A DNA stretch of 64,000 bases from JBGRQA01 sp041725895 (GTDB taxonomy: Bacteria > Bacteroidota > Bacteroidia > Bacteroidales > Marinifilaceae). The notes under the pieces were generated by a model. It worked only from the letters and a program-made list of their open reading frames with translations. It was not told the DNA's origin and did no database searches. Shown here piece by piece: positions 17,667 to 25,612 of this stretch; the stretch's first letter is position 1; the number at the start of each line of letters is the position of its first letter. The stretch spans positions 1 through 64,000 of the forward strand of contig JBGRQA010000006.1 in the NCBI GenBank assembly GCA_041725895.1, written 5' to 3'. A program made the translations under genes and the position numbers.

Positions 17667-18377
17667 TTACTCAAATTTAAGCGTCATATCAAAAAGACGG
17701 GCAATATGATTTTTTAAATTATGTTTTACTTCTTCAATATCAAGCTCTTTCCCTAATTCTTTTTGCAAAGAAGTCACCCCCTTATCAACAAATCCACAAG
17801 GATTGATATAGTCGAAATATTTCAAATCCGTGTTTACATTAAAAGCAAAGCCATGCATACTTACCCAACGACTTACACGCACACCGATAGCACAAATTTT
17901 GCGAACTTTTCCCGGCTTGTCAATATCTAACCATACTCCAGTAGCTCCGTCCAATCGGGTGGATTCTACACCATAATCTTTAAGGCAATCGATAATTGCC
18001 TGCTCCAGATTGTATATATACTCTTTGATCCCCATGTTGTAACTCTCCAGGTTCAGTATGGGATATCCAACAATTTGACCGGGACCGTGATAGGTAATAT
18101 CACCGCCCCTGTTGATTTTGTGAAAAGTAGCATGCTTTGCCTGTAGTTGAATGTAATTCAGCAGCATGTTCTGCTCTTTTCCACTTTTCCCCAATGTATA
18201 TACATGAGGATGCTCACAAAACAAAAGATGATTATCAACAAGCTTCCTCTCTTCCAGAGCAATATCCCGATTATCCTGCTTCGATTTCAGAACCTGATCA
18301 AACAATTCTTCCTGGAAATCCCAAGCTTCTTTGTAATCGATTTCGCCCAAATCCCGAAATATGGCATTTTTATTCAT
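17667..18377 (-). CDS. lipB: Octanoyl-[ACP]:protein N-octanoyltransferase LipB
   Basis: 236 residues. The signature NRGGDITYHGPGQIVGYPI (89-107) and the catalytic pair K160 (VRKICAIGVRVSRW) and C194 (INPCG) are all present. LipB moves octanoate from acyl carrier protein to lipoyl domains of 2-oxoacid dehydrogenases and the glycine cleavage H protein. LipA then inserts sulfur. Its start overlaps the 3' end of lipA by 8 nt, a sign of translational coupling. The acyl transferase and sulfur insertase are thus made together. Confidence 0.97.
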   Translation of the reverse strand: MNKNAIFRDLGEIDYKEAWDFQEELFDQVLKSKQDNRDIALEERKLVDNHLLFCEHPHVYTLGKSGKEQNMLLNYIQLQAKHATFHKINRGGDITYHGPGQIVGYPILNLESYNMGIKEYIYNLEQAIIDCLKDYGVESTRLDGATGVWLDIDKPGKVRKICAIGVRVSRWVSMHGFAFNVNTDLKYFDYINPCGFVDKGVTSLQKELGKELDIEEVKHNLKNHIARLFDMTLKFE

Positions 18378-19239
18378 GACATCCTCCCTTTAAGGCATTT
18401 ACATGACGTTCCGCATGGTAAGAAGAACGAACCAAAGGGGTACTTTCGATAAAGGCAAATCCTTTCTCTTTCCCTACCTCTTCGTATTTCTTAAATGTTT
18501 CCGGTGTCACATATTCTTCCACTTGAAGGTGCTTACGAGTAGGTTGAAGATACTGCCCTATAGTCATAACTTTCACACCAACAGCAAGCAAGTCATCCAT
18601 GGTTTGGTAAATCTCCTCCTCTGTTTCACCCAATCCCAGCATGATACCGGATTTCGCAACAATTCCCGAATCCGCAATTTGTTTCAAAACCTTCAAGCTA
18701 ACCTCGTAACGGGCACGACTACGTACTTCCGGACTTAAACGACGAACAGTTTCCAGGTTGTGAGAGATCACCTCGGGCTTACAATCAATCACCTTCTGTA
18801 CATCCTCGGCTTTCCCATTGAAATCAGGAATCAAAACTTCAAGAGTTGTATCGGGATTCATTAGGTTGATCTGACGAATAGTTTCCGCCCAAATTCCAGC
18901 TCCTCCATCTTCCAAATCATCACGATCAACCGATGTAATTACGGCATGCTTCAACTTCATCAATTGAATAGATTTAGCCAATCGTTTAGGCTCTTTCCAA
19001 TCGGCAGCCAAGGGCTTGCCAGTTTTCACATTACAATATTTACAAGCCCGGGTACAGATATCTCCCAGGATCATAAAGGTTGCCGTTCTATTCCCCCAGC
19101 ACTCCCCAACATTAGGACATTTACCACTGGAACAGATTGTATGTAGGTTATGTTCTTGTACAATCCCATTTACATAGGCGTAATCATCGCCTTTGGGTAG
19201 TTGCATTTTCAGCCAATCCGGTTTTCTTTTGATTTTCAT
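18370..19239 (-). CDS. lipA: Lipoyl synthase LipA (radical SAM)
   Basis: 289 residues. The auxiliary cluster motif is C36-x4-C41-x5-C47 (CSSGKCPNVGEC). The radical-SAM cluster motif is C62-x3-C66-x2-C69 (CTRACKYC). A late RSSYHA provides the serine ligand typical of LipA. It inserts two sulfur atoms into protein-bound octanoyl groups. It is the first gene of lipA-lipB-recJ, with an upstream region of 486 bp shared with the divergent lysS gene. Confidence 0.97.
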   Translation of the reverse strand: MKIKRKPDWLKMQLPKGDDYAYVNGIVQEHNLHTICSSGKCPNVGECWGNRTATFMILGDICTRACKYCNVKTGKPLAADWKEPKRLAKSIQLMKLKHAVITSVDRDDLEDGGAGIWAETIRQINLMNPDTTLEVLIPDFNGKAEDVQKVIDCKPEVISHNLETVRRLSPEVRSRARYEVSLKVLKQIADSGIVAKSGIMLGLGETEEEIYQTMDDLLAVGVKVMTIGQYLQPTRKHLQVEEYVTPETFKKYEEVGKEKGFAFIESTPLVRSSYHAERHVNALKGGCHE

Positions 19240-19501
19240 CCCTTTATAATTTGCTTTTCAATGGCCAGATGGAACACCTCTGTTTAGAAACTTGCTTCTC
19301 AGTGAAACTTTTTTCGAATAGATGTTTCATCAAAAATTTTTCTATGTGCAAGATCCCATTCTACAACATTGTGCAGACTTAACAGGATCAAAAAATAAAT
19401 TACAAAACTCTGCACAGATATTTACCTTCAAACACCCTTTAATTCAGCAGAATATTATTGATTCAAAAAGATAAAAAAACCACCTTTCTTCAAATCAAAA
19501 G

Positions 19502-19509
19502 CAAAGGTA
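19502..19509 (-). promoter_or_regulatory. Candidate -7 element for lipA-lipB-recJ
   Basis: Minus-strand TACCTTTG fits TAnnTTTG. No properly spaced TTG is seen, and the leader to lipA would be about 255 nt, so the assignment is tentative. Confidence 0.3.
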
Positions 19510-19690
19510 TTTGATTCTTCCAAATTATCTTCTTGATTTCAGGTATTTCTTTCCCAAAAGGATCCAAACTTATTTTAAATGAATCTAAATATCCTTAAAT
19601 TTAGAGCAATTATAAGAATTTTCAGTAGCAAAACCATGCTATTCGTCCAGAACTAAAGTCGTTGAAACTAATATTTTGCACAGAATATTA

Positions 19691-19698
19691 TATCTTTG
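19691..19698 (+). promoter_or_regulatory. Candidate -7 element for lysS
   Basis: TATCTTTG fits the consensus and leaves a leader of about 22 nt before the ATG at 19726. TTTG at 19675-19678 is only 12 nt upstream, shorter than the usual spacing. Confidence 0.5.
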
Positions 19699-19725
19699 CA
19701 TCCGAATAACTTTAGATAAATTGAA

Positions 19726-21447
19726 ATGAATACGTTTGAACTTAGTGAGCAAGAGATCGTTAGAAGAAATTCCTTAAAGGAAATTCAGGCATTAGGTATT
19801 GACCCTTATCCTGCTGCCGAATATAAGGTGAACGTTTATACTTCGGAAATCCACAAAAACTTTGATCCTGAGCAGAACAACTATCAGGAGGTATGTTTGG
19901 CCGGACGAATTATGAGTCGACGCATTATGGGAAAAGCTTCTTTCATTGAGCTGCAGGATGCCCAGGGAAGAATTCAAGTATACATCACTCGTGACGACAT
20001 CTGTCCCGGTGAAGATAAAACTCTCTACAACACTGTATTCAAAAAACTTTTGGATATTGGTGATTTTATTGGGATTAAGGGTTACGTATTCAAAACCAAG
20101 GTGGGCGAAACTTCTGTTTACACCACCGAACTAACTGTTCTTTCAAAATCTGTACGTCCGCTTCCAATCGTTAAGGAAAAAGACGGAAAAGTATACGATG
20201 CCTTTAGTGATGCGGAACAACGTTATCGTCAACGTTACGTTGACCTGGTTGTAAATCCAAATGTTAAGGACATTTTCATGAAGCGCACCAAGGTGATCAA
20301 CTCCATGCGTGAGTTGTTCAACAGTAAAGATTATCTTGAGGTGGAAACTCCAATTCTGCAACCAATACCTGGAGGAGCTTCAGCTCGCCCATTTATTACC
20401 CATCACAATGCTTTGGACATTCCTTTGTACATGCGTATTGCCAATGAGTTGTATCTGAAGCGTCTTATTGTAGGAGGATTTGATGGAGTGTATGAGTTTG
20501 CCAAAGACTTCCGTAACGAAGGAATGGACCGTACCCACAATCCTGAGTTTACTGTGATGGAGATCTACGTAGCTTACAAAGACTACAACTGGATGATGGA
20601 TTTCACTGAAGAAATGATCGAAAAAGTTGCTTTGGATCTGCACGGAACTACAAAAGTTCAGGTAGGAGAAAATACTATCGACTTCAAGCGTCCTTTCAAG
20701 CGTATTTCGATGATCGATTCCATTAAGGAATTCACGGGAATTGATATTGCCGGCATGAACGAGGAACAACTTCGCGATGTTTGTAAGCAACTGGATATCG
20801 AAGTTGACGAAAGCATGGGTAAAGGTAAGTTGATCGACGAAATCTTTGGTGAAAAATGTGAAGGCAATTACATTCAACCAACTTTCATCACCGACTATCC
20901 TGTAGAAATGTCGCCACTTTGTAAGAAGCACCGCGATAATCCTGACCTAACCGAGCGTTTCGAATTGATGGTGAATGGTAAGGAGCTGTGTAACGCTTAC
21001 TCTGAGCTAAATGATCCAATTGACCAATTGGAGCGTTTCCAGGATCAATTAAAGTTGAGCGAAAAAGGAGACGACGAGGCTATGTTCATCGACATGGACT
21101 TTGTTCGTGCACTGGAATACGGTATGCCTCCAACATCCGGTATGGGTATTGGTATTGACCGTTTGGTAATGTTGATGACCAATTCAGCTTCCATCCAGGA
21201 TGTACTATTCTTCCCACAAATGCGACCTGAAAAGAAAGCGGATCGTGACGGAGACGAAAAATTTACTGAACTGGGAATGGCTGTAGAATGGGTAGATGTT
21301 ATCCGTCAAGCAGGATTCCAAACAGTAAAATCTTTGAAAGATGAAAACCCGAACAAGCTACACCAGGTATTATGTGGCTTGAACAAAAAGAACAAGTTGG
21401 GATTAACCAATCCTTCTCAGGAAGATGTGAAAAACTGGCTTGCATAA
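19726..21447 (+). CDS. lysS: Lysyl-tRNA synthetase, class II
   Basis: 573 residues. An N-terminal OB-fold anticodon-binding domain (about 55-150) precedes the class II core with motif 1 near residues 180-215, motif 2 (DFRNEGMDRTHNPEFT) and motif 3 (GMGIGIDRLVML). The core ends at FFPQMRPEKK, where the E. coli enzyme stops. About 70 further residues follow (DRDGDEKF to NWLA), an extension I recall as normal for Bacteroidota LysRS. It starts lysS-gpsA-pgi but has its own terminator at 21473-21509. Confidence 0.97.
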   Translation: MNTFELSEQEIVRRNSLKEIQALGIDPYPAAEYKVNVYTSEIHKNFDPEQNNYQEVCLAGRIMSRRIMGKASFIELQDAQGRIQVYITRDDICPGEDKTLYNTVFKKLLDIGDFIGIKGYVFKTKVGETSVYTTELTVLSKSVRPLPIVKEKDGKVYDAFSDAEQRYRQRYVDLVVNPNVKDIFMKRTKVINSMRELFNSKDYLEVETPILQPIPGGASARPFITHHNALDIPLYMRIANELYLKRLIVGGFDGVYEFAKDFRNEGMDRTHNPEFTVMEIYVAYKDYNWMMDFTEEMIEKVALDLHGTTKVQVGENTIDFKRPFKRISMIDSIKEFTGIDIAGMNEEQLRDVCKQLDIEVDESMGKGKLIDEIFGEKCEGNYIQPTFITDYPVEMSPLCKKHRDNPDLTERFELMVNGKELCNAYSELNDPIDQLERFQDQLKLSEKGDDEAMFIDMDFVRALEYGMPPTSGMGIGIDRLVMLMTNSASIQDVLFFPQMRPEKKADRDGDEKFTELGMAVEWVDVIRQAGFQTVKSLKDENPNKLHQVLCGLNKKNKLGLTNPSQEDVKNWLA

Positions 21448-21472
21448 GCTTTTTGAAACAAAATAATTTTGG

Positions 21473-21509
21473 ATATCGGAGGTCGGGTATTTTTCCCTTC
21501 CTCCGATAT
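21473..21509 (+). terminator. Terminator after lysS
   Basis: A 10-bp stem (21473-21482 with 21500-21509) whose loop contains a further GGG/CCC pairing, followed by a T-rich stretch. Confidence 0.75.
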
Positions 21510-21703
21510 TTATTAATTTTAGGCTATTGTTTGATTCATTCAAAGTCGAACCTACCAATCAAAAGCCTGGTTCGAAAATTTTATTTTCGTTTTCCAGCAA
21601 CATGAACGTAAGAGAAATTTTTCCAATTTCTGACAACCCTAAAGCAAAAATTCCATTTGGACTTTTTCGCAACCATTGAAAATATTGATTAAATCATTTT
21701 AAT

Positions 21704-22699
21704 ATGAACGACAACTCAAAAGTAGCAATTATTGGAGGAGGTAGTTGGGCCACGGCCATTGCCAAAATGCTTATGGAGAACGAATCCGAGATTAACTGGT
21801 ACATGAGAAATCCCGAAACCATCAGCCAGTTTAAAAAGCTTCACCATAATCCGCGCTACCTAACGGGAATTGAGTTCGAAATTGATAAAATCCATTTCTA
21901 CAACGACATCAACAAAATCGTAAGCGATTCGGATATCATCATCTTTGCTATCCCATCTGCTTTCCTTAAAAATGCCCTTTCTAAACTTAGTGTTAGTCTG
22001 GAGGACAAATTTATTGTATCCGCTATCAAAGGAATTGTTCCTGATGAAAATATGATTATCGGACCATTCTTCCATGAAAAATACAATGTTCCTTACGACA
22101 AACTCGGCATCATTTCAGGTCCTTGTCATGCCGAGGAAGTGGCTATGGAACGCCTGTCTTACCTGACCATTTCGTGCCAAGATCTAAAAAAGGCACGTAC
22201 CATGGCCTTGAAATTGGAATGCCCCTACATCAAAACCACCATTTCAGACGATATTTACGGAACAGAGTACGCCGCCGTATTAAAAAACGTAATCGCACTG
22301 GCAGCCGGTATTTGTCATGGCTTACGTTACGGGGACAATTTTCAGGCCGTTCTGATCTCTAATGCCATCCAGGAAATCAAACGCTTTGTAGATACCGTGC
22401 ACCCCATAAGCAGGGATATTAAAAGTTCCGCCTACCTCGGGGACCTTTTGGTTACCTGTTACTCCCAATTTAGTAGAAACCGGACTTTTGGGACCATGAT
22501 TGGGAAAGGATATACCGTAAAATCAGCCCAACTGGAAATGCACATGATTGCAGAGGGCTACTATGCAGTAAAGTGTATCAAAGAGATCAACGACCAATAC
22601 AATGTACACATGCCTATTACAATGGCAGTTTACAATATTCTCTACGAAAAAATTTCTCCTGCAATTGAGGTGAAATTATTAACGGAGGATTTACGTTAG
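21704..22699 (+). CDS. gpsA: Glycerol-3-phosphate dehydrogenase [NAD(P)+]
   Basis: 331 residues. The N-terminal Rossmann motif is AIIGGGSWATAIAKML. SAIKGIVPDENM and ISGPCHAEEVAMER are family motifs around the active site. The C-terminal helical domain has TEYAAVLKNVIALAAGICHGL, with the conserved substrate-binding lysine, and SSAYLGDLLVTCYS. The enzyme reduces dihydroxyacetone phosphate to sn-glycerol 3-phosphate for phospholipid synthesis. It lies between lysS and pgi, a gene order I recognise from other Bacteroidota. No clear terminator follows it. Confidence 0.95.
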   Translation: MNDNSKVAIIGGGSWATAIAKMLMENESEINWYMRNPETISQFKKLHHNPRYLTGIEFEIDKIHFYNDINKIVSDSDIIIFAIPSAFLKNALSKLSVSLEDKFIVSAIKGIVPDENMIIGPFFHEKYNVPYDKLGIISGPCHAEEVAMERLSYLTISCQDLKKARTMALKLECPYIKTTISDDIYGTEYAAVLKNVIALAAGICHGLRYGDNFQAVLISNAIQEIKRFVDTVHPISRDIKSSAYLGDLLVTCYSQFSRNRTFGTMIGKGYTVKSAQLEMHMIAEGYYAVKCIKEINDQYNVHMPITMAVYNILYEKISPAIEVKLLTEDLR

Positions 22700-22715
22700 A
22701 TTCCAATTTTAGACA

Positions 22716-22723
22716 TAAATTTG
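22716..22723 (+). promoter_or_regulatory. Candidate -7 element upstream of pgi
   Basis: TAAATTTG fits TAnnTTTG and lies about 150 nt before the pgi ATG. No matching TTG is seen at the usual distance. Confidence 0.3.
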
Positions 22724-22871
22724 TACTAAAGGAAAATAACTTTTACAAGAATTAAACTACAATTATATATTATCCAACGAAATACATCACTTTTTCTGTC
22801 CTGAATATTTGAGGGGATATCGGTTCTGGCAGAAAATTGACTCGTATGGTTTGAACTTAATTTGAAACAAA

Positions 22872-24212
22872 ATGGAACACATCAAGTTGAGCATTGAGAA
22901 GACTCTTGACTTTGTAACAAAGGATGAGATCTTCAAGTATGAGGAAGAAACAAAAAAGCACATTGATGCTTTGCACCAAGGAACCGGTAAAGGAAATGAC
23001 TTTGTAGGCTGGGTTCAACTGCCCGGAAACATCTCCGAAGAAGAGATCAAAGACATTGAAACCACTGCCCAAAACCTGAAAGATAAGGTAGAGGTACTTG
23101 TTGTAATTGGTATTGGCGGATCGTATCTGGGCGCCAAAGCAGTGAACGATGCCCTGGCTCACAATTTTGACCAATTGAATGCAGGTAACGAAAACCCATT
23201 GGTACTTTATGCCGGTCAAAATATCAGCGAAGATTACCTGTACGAGTTGATGGATATTTTGAAATCAACTGAATTTGGAATCTGCGTTATTTCCAAGTCA
23301 GGTACCACAACCGAACCTGCCATTGCATTCCGCTTACTGAAAGAGTTGTTGGAAGAGCAAATTGGAAAAGAAGAAGCTCGTGAGCGAATTGTGGCCATTA
23401 CTGACGAAAGCAAAGGTGCACTTCGTACCCTTGCAGACCAGGAAGGCTACAAAACCTTTGTAATTCCGGATAATGTTGGTGGGCGCTACTCGGTTTTAAC
23501 CCCTGTTGGTTTACTACCTATCGCTGTTGCCGGTCATGACATCCGTGAACTGATAAATGGTGCCAAGGCCATGCAGCAATACTGTCTGGAAACTCCTTTT
23601 GCAGAAAACCCTGCTTCCCTGTATGCTGCTACACGAAATGCATTGTATTCAAAAGGAAAAGGAATTGAAATTCTGGCCAACTACAATCCAAAGTTGCACA
23701 ACATCTCCGAATGGTGGAAGCAGCTTTACGGTGAAAGTGAAGGAAAAGAGAACAAAGGGATTTTCCCTGCCAGCGTTGATTTTACCAGCGATTTGCACTC
23801 TATGGGACAATACATCCAGGAAGGACAGCGCAACATTTTCGAAACCGTAATTTCTATTGCTCGTCCTAACCACTCAGTATTAATTCCTGAAGATAAAGAC
23901 AATCTTGACAAACTAAACTACCTTGCAGGTAAGAGCGTAGATGAAGTGAACAAGATGGCTGAACTGGGAACTCAATTGGCTCACGTAGATGGTGGCGTTC
24001 CCAACCTTCGCATTGAATTGCCTCAATTGAATGCTTACTACTTAGGTGAATTGTTGTACTTCTTCGAAATTGCATGTGGAATCAGCGGTTACATCCTGGA
24101 TGTTAACCCATTCGATCAACCAGGTGTAGAAGCCTATAAAAGCAACATGTTTGCCTTGCTTGAAAAGCCAGGTTTCGAAGAAGAAACCAAAAAGATCAAA
24201 GAGAGATTGTAA
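22872..24212 (+). CDS. pgi: Glucose-6-phosphate isomerase
   Basis: 446 residues, the short form found in Firmicutes and Bacteroidota (the E. coli enzyme has about 550). Two SIS-type sugar-phosphate regions are visible: VIGIGGSYLGAKAVNDAL and VISKSGTTTEPAIAFRLL. The conserved GGRYSVLTPVGLLPIAVAG block follows, and the C-terminal part has the active-site segment VNPFDQPGVEAYK. It interconverts glucose 6-phosphate and fructose 6-phosphate. A strong terminator follows at 24232-24263. Confidence 0.97.
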   Translation: MEHIKLSIEKTLDFVTKDEIFKYEEETKKHIDALHQGTGKGNDFVGWVQLPGNISEEEIKDIETTAQNLKDKVEVLVVIGIGGSYLGAKAVNDALAHNFDQLNAGNENPLVLYAGQNISEDYLYELMDILKSTEFGICVISKSGTTTEPAIAFRLLKELLEEQIGKEEARERIVAITDESKGALRTLADQEGYKTFVIPDNVGGRYSVLTPVGLLPIAVAGHDIRELINGAKAMQQYCLETPFAENPASLYAATRNALYSKGKGIEILANYNPKLHNISEWWKQLYGESEGKENKGIFPASVDFTSDLHSMGQYIQEGQRNIFETVISIARPNHSVLIPEDKDNLDKLNYLAGKSVDEVNKMAELGTQLAHVDGGVPNLRIELPQLNAYYLGELLYFFEIACGISGYILDVNPFDQPGVEAYKSNMFALLEKPGFEEETKKIKERL

Positions 24213-24231
24213 ACAATCCTTATAATTATAC

Positions 24232-24263
24232 AAAAAATCCGAAGCAGCAGCTTCGGATTTTTT
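24232..24263. terminator. Bidirectional terminator after pgi
   Basis: A perfect 14-bp stem (24232-24245 with 24250-24263) with a 4-nt loop and A/T runs in both arms. It serves pgi and the convergent small membrane-protein gene, which ends at 24286. Confidence 0.93.
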
Positions 24264-24285
24264 TTTATCAATATTATCGTAAATC

Positions 24286-24582
24286 TTATCCCGCTTGCGA
24301 CTCTTTACTCATTACTTTCTCTGTTTGGCGCTTGCCAGCCTGGTAAATCCGAAGTTTTTTCCCGGCAAATTGCCCCAAAAAGAAAGCACCTAACATAAAA
24401 GGATAGGTATACAGCTGAAAGCCCAATTCAAAGAAATATCGGAAAAAAATAACAACCGGAATGGGAACATGTATAGCAAAAAACCAATTAAAGGAATACC
24501 TCTTAAATCCCTGGCGAATATAACCGAAAGGCAGATTTAGAAAAAAGGTGGCTAAAATAGCATAGAGTAAATTTATTTCCAT
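24286..24582 (-). CDS. Small conserved-looking membrane protein
   Basis: 98 residues with an N-terminal hydrophobic segment (about 3-20), two or more further segments (about 33-50 and 57-75), and a basic tail (GKKLRIYQAGKRQTEK). I recognise no named family. Its position directly before a bidirectional terminator, its own candidate promoter and the ordered membrane topology all argue that it is a gene. The tail being positively charged suggests a cytoplasmic C-terminus. Function unknown. Confidence 0.65.
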   Translation of the reverse strand: MEINLLYAILATFFLNLPFGYIRQGFKRYSFNWFFAIHVPIPVVIFFRYFFELGFQLYTYPFMLGAFFLGQFAGKKLRIYQAGKRQTEKVMSKESQAG

Positions 24583-24623
24583 AAAAAGTTGCTCGAAAAT
24601 GATTTTACATTACGTTTCTTAAA

Positions 24624-24647
24624 TACATTTGTGTGACAACAAAAGTA
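24624..24647. promoter_or_regulatory. Two overlapping divergent -7 elements
   Basis: Plus-strand TACATTTG (24624-24631) points to the EamA gene. Minus-strand TACTTTTG (24647-24640) points to the small membrane-protein gene. Their predicted start sites nearly coincide, so polymerase binding at one should block the other. Neither has an ideal upstream TTG. Confidence 0.4.
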
Positions 24648-24676
24648 ACGATTTTACCAAATATGTAGAAATCTAT

Positions 24677-25594
24677 ATGCGACCATCAATCAAAGGGTAT
24701 CTGTTCGCTCTGCTCGCCACCATTTCCTTTTCCAATGTATACATCTTTAGCAAAGCTGCTATGCAAGATGTAAGTCTGGCCCAATTCGGGCTCTTGTGGT
24801 TCACCTTAGCTCTACTTTGGAACCTGTTATATGCCATCCGTTCCAAAAGTATAGCTTCCATAAGAAAGTTTGATAAATCCACCAAACTAGCCCTGGCAGG
24901 CATTGGGGTTTCGGAATTGATTGCAACCTCGGCCTTTTTTACAGCCATCAATTTGATGGACAATCCGGCAATGGTTTCTTTCCTGGCGAATGCGAGTCCT
25001 GTCTTTGCCGCATTACTTGGTTTTTTGTTACTCAATGAGCGCTTTCATCTTCTGGAAACAGGAGGGATTATAGTCACCCTGCTTGGAATGGTAATCATCA
25101 CCTCCCATCAGGCTGGGGGACAATTCCAATTTCAATTGGATTCAGGTACTCTGGCCAGCTTAATTTTTGCATTTTTCTATGCAGTTACCACCATCATTGC
25201 CAAAAAACGAATCGGACAAATTCATCCTTCCCTAATTTCACTTTGTCGCTCCATCTTCCTTTTGATTGCTTTTGGCCTTTACTTTTGGTTTAGCAAGCAA
25301 ACATTCGCCTACACATCCCATTCACTTTGGAACATTGGAATTGGTTCACTGCTTGGACCTTTCTTAGGCTCAGTACTAACCTATGTGGCTTTGAAATATA
25401 TCGAAGCCACAAAAACAGTAGTTGTTATCAGCACCCGAAGCTTTTTTATTATCCTGGGTGCATTTCTTTACTGGGGTATACTCCCGAAGCAGGAACAGAT
25501 TTTGGGCGGTGTAGTTACCGTATTGGGAATCCTTATAATTACCTACGGAGAATGGAAGAAAAAGAAACGGCCTAAAAAAAAGAAGCGCCCATAG
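24677..25594 (+). CDS. EamA/DMT-family transporter
   Basis: 305 residues from the ATG at 24677. The frame stays open upstream to a TTG at 24629, but that region overlaps the promoter and lacks hydrophobic character, so the ATG is preferred. Ten hydrophobic segments form two EamA repeats (about 3-140 and 150-290); the first ends in LLLNERFHLLETGG, a classic EamA motif. The C-terminus is a tandem KKKKRP-KKKKRP tail. Members export or import small metabolites across the inner membrane; the substrate is unknown. Confidence 0.88.
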   Translation: MRPSIKGYLFALLATISFSNVYIFSKAAMQDVSLAQFGLLWFTLALLWNLLYAIRSKSIASIRKFDKSTKLALAGIGVSELIATSAFFTAINLMDNPAMVSFLANASPVFAALLGFLLLNERFHLLETGGIIVTLLGMVIITSHQAGGQFQFQLDSGTLASLIFAFFYAVTTIIAKKRIGQIHPSLISLCRSIFLLIAFGLYFWFSKQTFAYTSHSLWNIGIGSLLGPFLGSVLTYVALKYIEATKTVVVISTRSFFIILGAFLYWGILPKQEQILGGVVTVLGILIITYGEWKKKKRPKKKKRP

Positions 25595-25605
25595 AAGAAC
25601 GCTCC
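25574..25605 (-). terminator. Minus-strand terminator inside the EamA 3' end
   Basis: On the minus strand a 6-bp stem (25605-25600 with 25587-25582, one G-T pair) is followed by eight T (25581-25574). It ends the cDPGS-like gene. The A run on the plus strand encodes lysines of the EamA tail. Confidence 0.55.
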
Positions 25606-25612
25606 TGATTGT

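Larger units (their letters stand above)
19240..19725. other. Divergent intergenic region lipA/lysS, 486 bp
   Basis: Non-coding, AT-rich. It has a minus -7 candidate for lipA (19502-19509) and a plus -7 element for lysS (19691-19698). The octamer TGCACAGA occurs at 19411-19418 and 19677-19684. TGTGCAGA (19370-19377) forms an inverted repeat with TCTGCACA (19409-19416). No open frame is convincing. Confidence 0.65.

Noticed and set aside
20380..20931. Open frame of 183 codons on the minus strand
   Set aside because: Antisense to the lysS catalytic core; no motif or promoter.
24629..24676. Upstream TTG start for the EamA transporter
   Set aside because: The TTG lies in overlapping promoter elements, and the family N-terminus begins at the ATG at 24677.
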